A stretch of DNA of 17,419 nucleotides. Source: Planctomycetota bacterium. GTDB lineage: Bacteria; Planctomycetota; Planctomycetia; Isosphaerales; Isosphaeraceae. Of the stretch, positions 15,415 through 17,419 are shown piece by piece. Every line of letters begins with the position of its first letter. Position 1 is the first letter of the stretch. The notes beneath the pieces were generated by a model, which saw nothing but the letters and a program-made list of their open reading frames with translations, had not been told where the DNA came from and searched no databases. A program made the translations under genes and the position numbers. The stretch is taken from contig JAJYDH010000070.1 in the NCBI GenBank assembly GCA_021777685.1, positions 1 to 17,419 of the forward strand. The letters are read 5' to 3'.

Positions 15415-16749
15415 ATGGTCCGTAGTGAGATCAAGGCCGCGTCGATCGCCGGCGGGTTCGTCCGCGTCTTGGTGGCCGAACTGGCCGCCGCCTGGGACGC
15501 CTGCCGCCAGCGTCCTCTCGGAACGGCCGACTTCCGCACCTGGCTCGCCGCCCGCGAGATGACCGCCCGGCGCCTGCGGGTCGCCGACCATCGGGTCCCG
15601 ACCTACACCTTCGACGAGCTGGCCAGGCTCTGCCAGGTCACCCGGCGGAGGGCCCGGGCCTCGATCCGTCGACTGATCGCCGCCGGCCTCATCCAGTGGG
15701 CCGACTCGGCGATCAGCTTCCCCCCCCTTCCCCTCCCGGCCGGCCCATGGGCCGAATCCATCGGCAGGGCCCGGGGGGCCGTCGCCATCCCCCGCCGCAT
15801 CCTCCGTTTCCTCGCAGCCGGCGCCTCGCCCGCCACCATCGCCGTCGCCCTCGCCGCCCTGCTCCGCTGCGTCTCCCGCCGCCGCTCGGGCTGGGACGGC
15901 CGGGGCCGGTTCAAGGCCTCCTGGGTCGCCATGACTTTCGCCGTCTCGCTCCGCCAGGCCCGCTCGGCCCGCAAGGCCCTCGTCGCCCTCGGTTGGCTGG
16001 TCCCCGAGCCTTCCGCCCAGTGGGCCGAGAACCGCTGGGGCCGCGCCTACCGCATGGACCTCGCCTGGCAATCCCCGCGTCCCGCCTCCCCGACCGGCCC
16101 GCGATCCGCACCCCCGACCGACCCGGCCGGCCCGCGATCCGCACCCCCTGTCTCAGACCCGGATCCCCTAGCGGGAGCGGGAAGAGAAAACCAGTATCCC
16201 GCCCCCGGCGGACCGGCTGGGGCTCAGGTCTCGGGGACGGGGAATCCGGCCGACCCCCTGACGCCGCCCCGGCTGGCCAACGTCCTGGTCGAGGACCTGA
16301 AGGACACCGGACGGCTGCTGGAGTTGCACCGCCAGGCGATCGAACGGCGGCTCGTGACGGCGAGCGAGGCGGACCGTTTGCGGGTGATGGCGGCGGCGGA
16401 GCATGCCCAGGCCGTGGGGAGGACCAATCCGGCCGGTTTGTTCGCCCAGGTGATCCGTCGGGGGCTGTGGAAGTATCTGACCCATGCCGATGAGGACCGT
16501 GCCGGTGCGCGGCTGAAGGCGTGGCTGCGGGGCCCGTGCCCAACGCCGCCGGCGGCGCCGGCGGCGCCGGCGGGACGGCCGTCGTTGTCGGAGGACGCGC
16601 GGACGGCGCGGGAGGTTCGGCGTTCGCTGGCGGCGTCGGGTTATCGGGGTGACCCGTTCCCGGCCCTTCGGCGACACGACCCGGGTTGGACGCGGGAGCG
16701 TTGGGACAGGGCGTTGGCCGAGCTGGTGGGCCGCGACGGGGCCGGCTGA
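15415..16749 (+). CDS. Protein with two winged-helix-like segments, possibly a plasmid or element replication/partition protein
   Basis: ATG 15415 (MVRSEIKAAS) is preceded by GGGAGG at 15401-15406, 8 nt upstream; an in-frame start at 15325 would add 30 unlikely residues. The 444-residue protein has a helix-turn-helix-like stretch at 64-96 (YTFDELARLCQVTRRRARAS, then IRRLIAAGLIQW), a second with similar spacing at about 170-196 (FAVSLRQARSARKALVALGW), a Pro-rich linker (about 221-275) containing an 11-residue tandem repeat, and a charged helical C-terminus (about 285-380) followed by a PAAPAAPA run. Two winged helices in tandem resemble initiator-type Rep proteins of plasmids and integrative elements. 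This is a structural resemblance by eye, not an identified family. It is transcribed away from the DISARM operon. Confidence 0.75.
   Translation: MVRSEIKAASIAGGFVRVLVAELAAAWDACRQRPLGTADFRTWLAAREMTARRLRVADHRVPTYTFDELARLCQVTRRRARASIRRLIAAGLIQWADSAISFPPLPLPAGPWAESIGRARGAVAIPRRILRFLAAGASPATIAVALAALLRCVSRRRSGWDGRGRFKASWVAMTFAVSLRQARSARKALVALGWLVPEPSAQWAENRWGRAYRMDLAWQSPRPASPTGPRSAPPTDPAGPRSAPPVSDPDPLAGAGRENQYPAPGGPAGAQVSGTGNPADPLTPPRLANVLVEDLKDTGRLLELHRQAIERRLVTASEADRLRVMAAAEHAQAVGRTNPAGLFAQVIRRGLWKYLTHADEDRAGARLKAWLRGPCPTPPAAPAAPAGRPSLSEDARTAREVRRSLAASGYRGDPFPALRRHDPGWTRERWDRALAELVGRDGAG
16095..16147 (+). repeat. 33-nt in-frame tandem repeat in the Pro-rich linker
   Basis: The 20-nt string CGGCCCGCGATCCGCACCCC occurs identically at 16095-16114 and 16128-16147, a 33-nt period encoding GPRSAPP twice. 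It is a recent-looking duplication inside the linker and keeps the frame. Confidence 0.8.
16548..16574 (+). repeat. GCCGGCGGC 9-nt microsatellite, 2.9 units
   Basis: GCCGGCGGC repeats at 16548, 16557 and 16566 inside the 15415 gene and encodes a PAAPAAPA linker. The unit is a multiple of three, so length changes keep the frame. Confidence 0.8.
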
Positions 16750-16937
16750 GCGGGACAGGTGGCGGGGCCGGGATGGGCCGGCGAGGACGGGAGTCTGCCC
16801 GGGCCCGGGTGACGGTCGGGCCGGGGGCTAAAGCGACGGCCCCCTCGGGTCATGATCATGTGGGCAACCGTAGCGGTCCGCTGGTATTCGCGGCCCCGGC
16901 CTGACCCCACATCTTCCACGATCCGGAGAGCCCCGTG

Positions 16938-17419
16938 ATGACCGTCATCGTCCCCAGGAAACGCCTGTCCCTGACCGCGTCCGCCGCCGAGTTCCTGCTG
17001 GAGGAGTTGGAGGCGATCGGCCGCCCCTCGGAGCACGCCCACCGGAAACGGTTGGGGCGTGCGGCGGTGACGTTCCGGCCGTGCCGGCAGGGCCGGGACG
17101 CGATGCCCGCGGGCCTGATCCCGTTCGACGCGTTCCGGCTGCTGGCGGTGACCTACGGTTACGCCGAGTGCGGTGGTCGTGGCCCTTGGCCGCGGGTCGC
17201 GCTGGGGGTCTTCCGGCCGACGCTGGATGTCGCGGGGACCGGGCGGATCCGGTTCCGGTGCGAGCAATCGCACGACCTGACGGCCCCCCGGACGTTGGTG
17301 CGTCCGCGGCCAAACTTCACGGGCTCATGGGGCGAATTCGGTGTATGGTCCCATTCCCAGCATAATTTGAATGAACTGATCCGAAACTTCCTTGATGTTA
17401 TGGCCCCACTGGAACATCG
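16938..17419 (+). CDS. Uncharacterised protein, partial (runs off right edge)
   Basis: ATG 16938 (MTVIVPRKRLSLTASAAEFL) has GGAG 9 nt upstream, and the frame is open to the window end (160 codons). I do not recognise the family. Visible features are an amphipathic helix (SAAEFLLEELEAIGRP), a central FDAFRLLAVTYGYAEC and three cysteines (CRQG, ECGG, RCEQS), with no signal peptide or membrane span. Up to about residue 125 (APRTLVRPRP) codons are strongly GC-rich. After about 17310 composition falls and the sequence reads NFTGSWGEFGVWSHSQHN. Either the C-terminus is unusual or the gene is cut by foreign DNA at that point. It lies 188 nt after the winged-helix gene on the same strand and is probably part of the same element. 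Confidence 0.6.
   Translation, partial: MTVIVPRKRLSLTASAAEFLLEELEAIGRPSEHAHRKRLGRAAVTFRPCRQGRDAMPAGLIPFDAFRLLAVTYGYAECGGRGPWPRVALGVFRPTLDVAGTGRIRFRCEQSHDLTAPRTLVRPRPNFTGSWGEFGVWSHSQHNLNELIRNFLDVMAPLEH
17325..17419 (-). CDS. Possible 3' end of a minus-strand gene entering from the right
   Basis: On the minus strand a frame enters from the right edge and ends at TGA 17327-17325, reading MFQWGHNIKEVSDQF then IQIMLGMGPYTEFAP. It looks like a natural protein end and lies in the AT-richer segment. It mirrors the plus-strand frame of the 16938 gene, so only one is likely real, and 30 codons are too few to decide. Confidence 0.25.
   Translation of the reverse strand, partial: MFQWGHNIKEVSDQFIQIMLGMGPYTEFAP

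Noticed and set aside
15313..16071. 252-codon minus-strand open frame
   Set aside because: It is antisense to the plus-strand gene at 15415, which has a good ribosome site and better codon bias.

Overview
The DNA is GC-rich, uses long GC3-rich genes and at least one TTG start with a strong Shine-Dalgarno, and carries short intergenic repeats of a type I associate (from memory only) with Planctomycetota, especially Isosphaeraceae-like genomes. No marker gene is present, so this host assignment is an inference.

The main content is a class 1 DISARM anti-phage island on the minus strand, read right to left: drmD (SNF2-type helicase, 14481-11212), drmMI (large adenine-specific DNA methyltransferase, 11205-7250), a DUF3800 gene (7134-6190), then after an interruption drmA (DISARM helicase, 4266-838) and drmB (841 to the left edge, N-terminal 280 residues only). 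drmC would be expected further left. drmD/drmMI are 6 nt apart and drmA/drmB overlap as ATGA, so these pairs are probably co-translated.

The drmMI-drmA junction is the unusual part. It holds (i) the DUF3800 gene, flanked on both sides by copies of the drmMI 3' end; (ii) on the opposite strand, a decayed HExxH metallopeptidase gene with two in-frame stops, overlapping (TGATG) an intact 117-codon gene that ends in a perfect hairpin; and (iii) an array of six ~15-nt sequences spaced about 35 nt apart.

Several genes are broken as written. drmA has an in-frame TAG at codon 30. drmMI is frameshifted near residue 85 by an extra 5-bp unit in a GGCCT run, and removing one unit restores the reading frame exactly. 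The metallopeptidase has TGA and TAA stops. Either the locus is decaying or switched off, or the assembly has point and indel errors. The frameshift could also be a slippage switch. The part of drmMI likely to recognise DNA is strikingly AT-rich, as if exchanged.

Right of drmD is a ~930-bp stretch without a convincing gene, containing a terminator hairpin facing the DISARM operon. It is followed by two plus-strand genes: a protein with two winged-helix-like segments (15415-16749) and a partial unknown (16938 to the right edge). The last ~100 bases change in composition and may be a junction.
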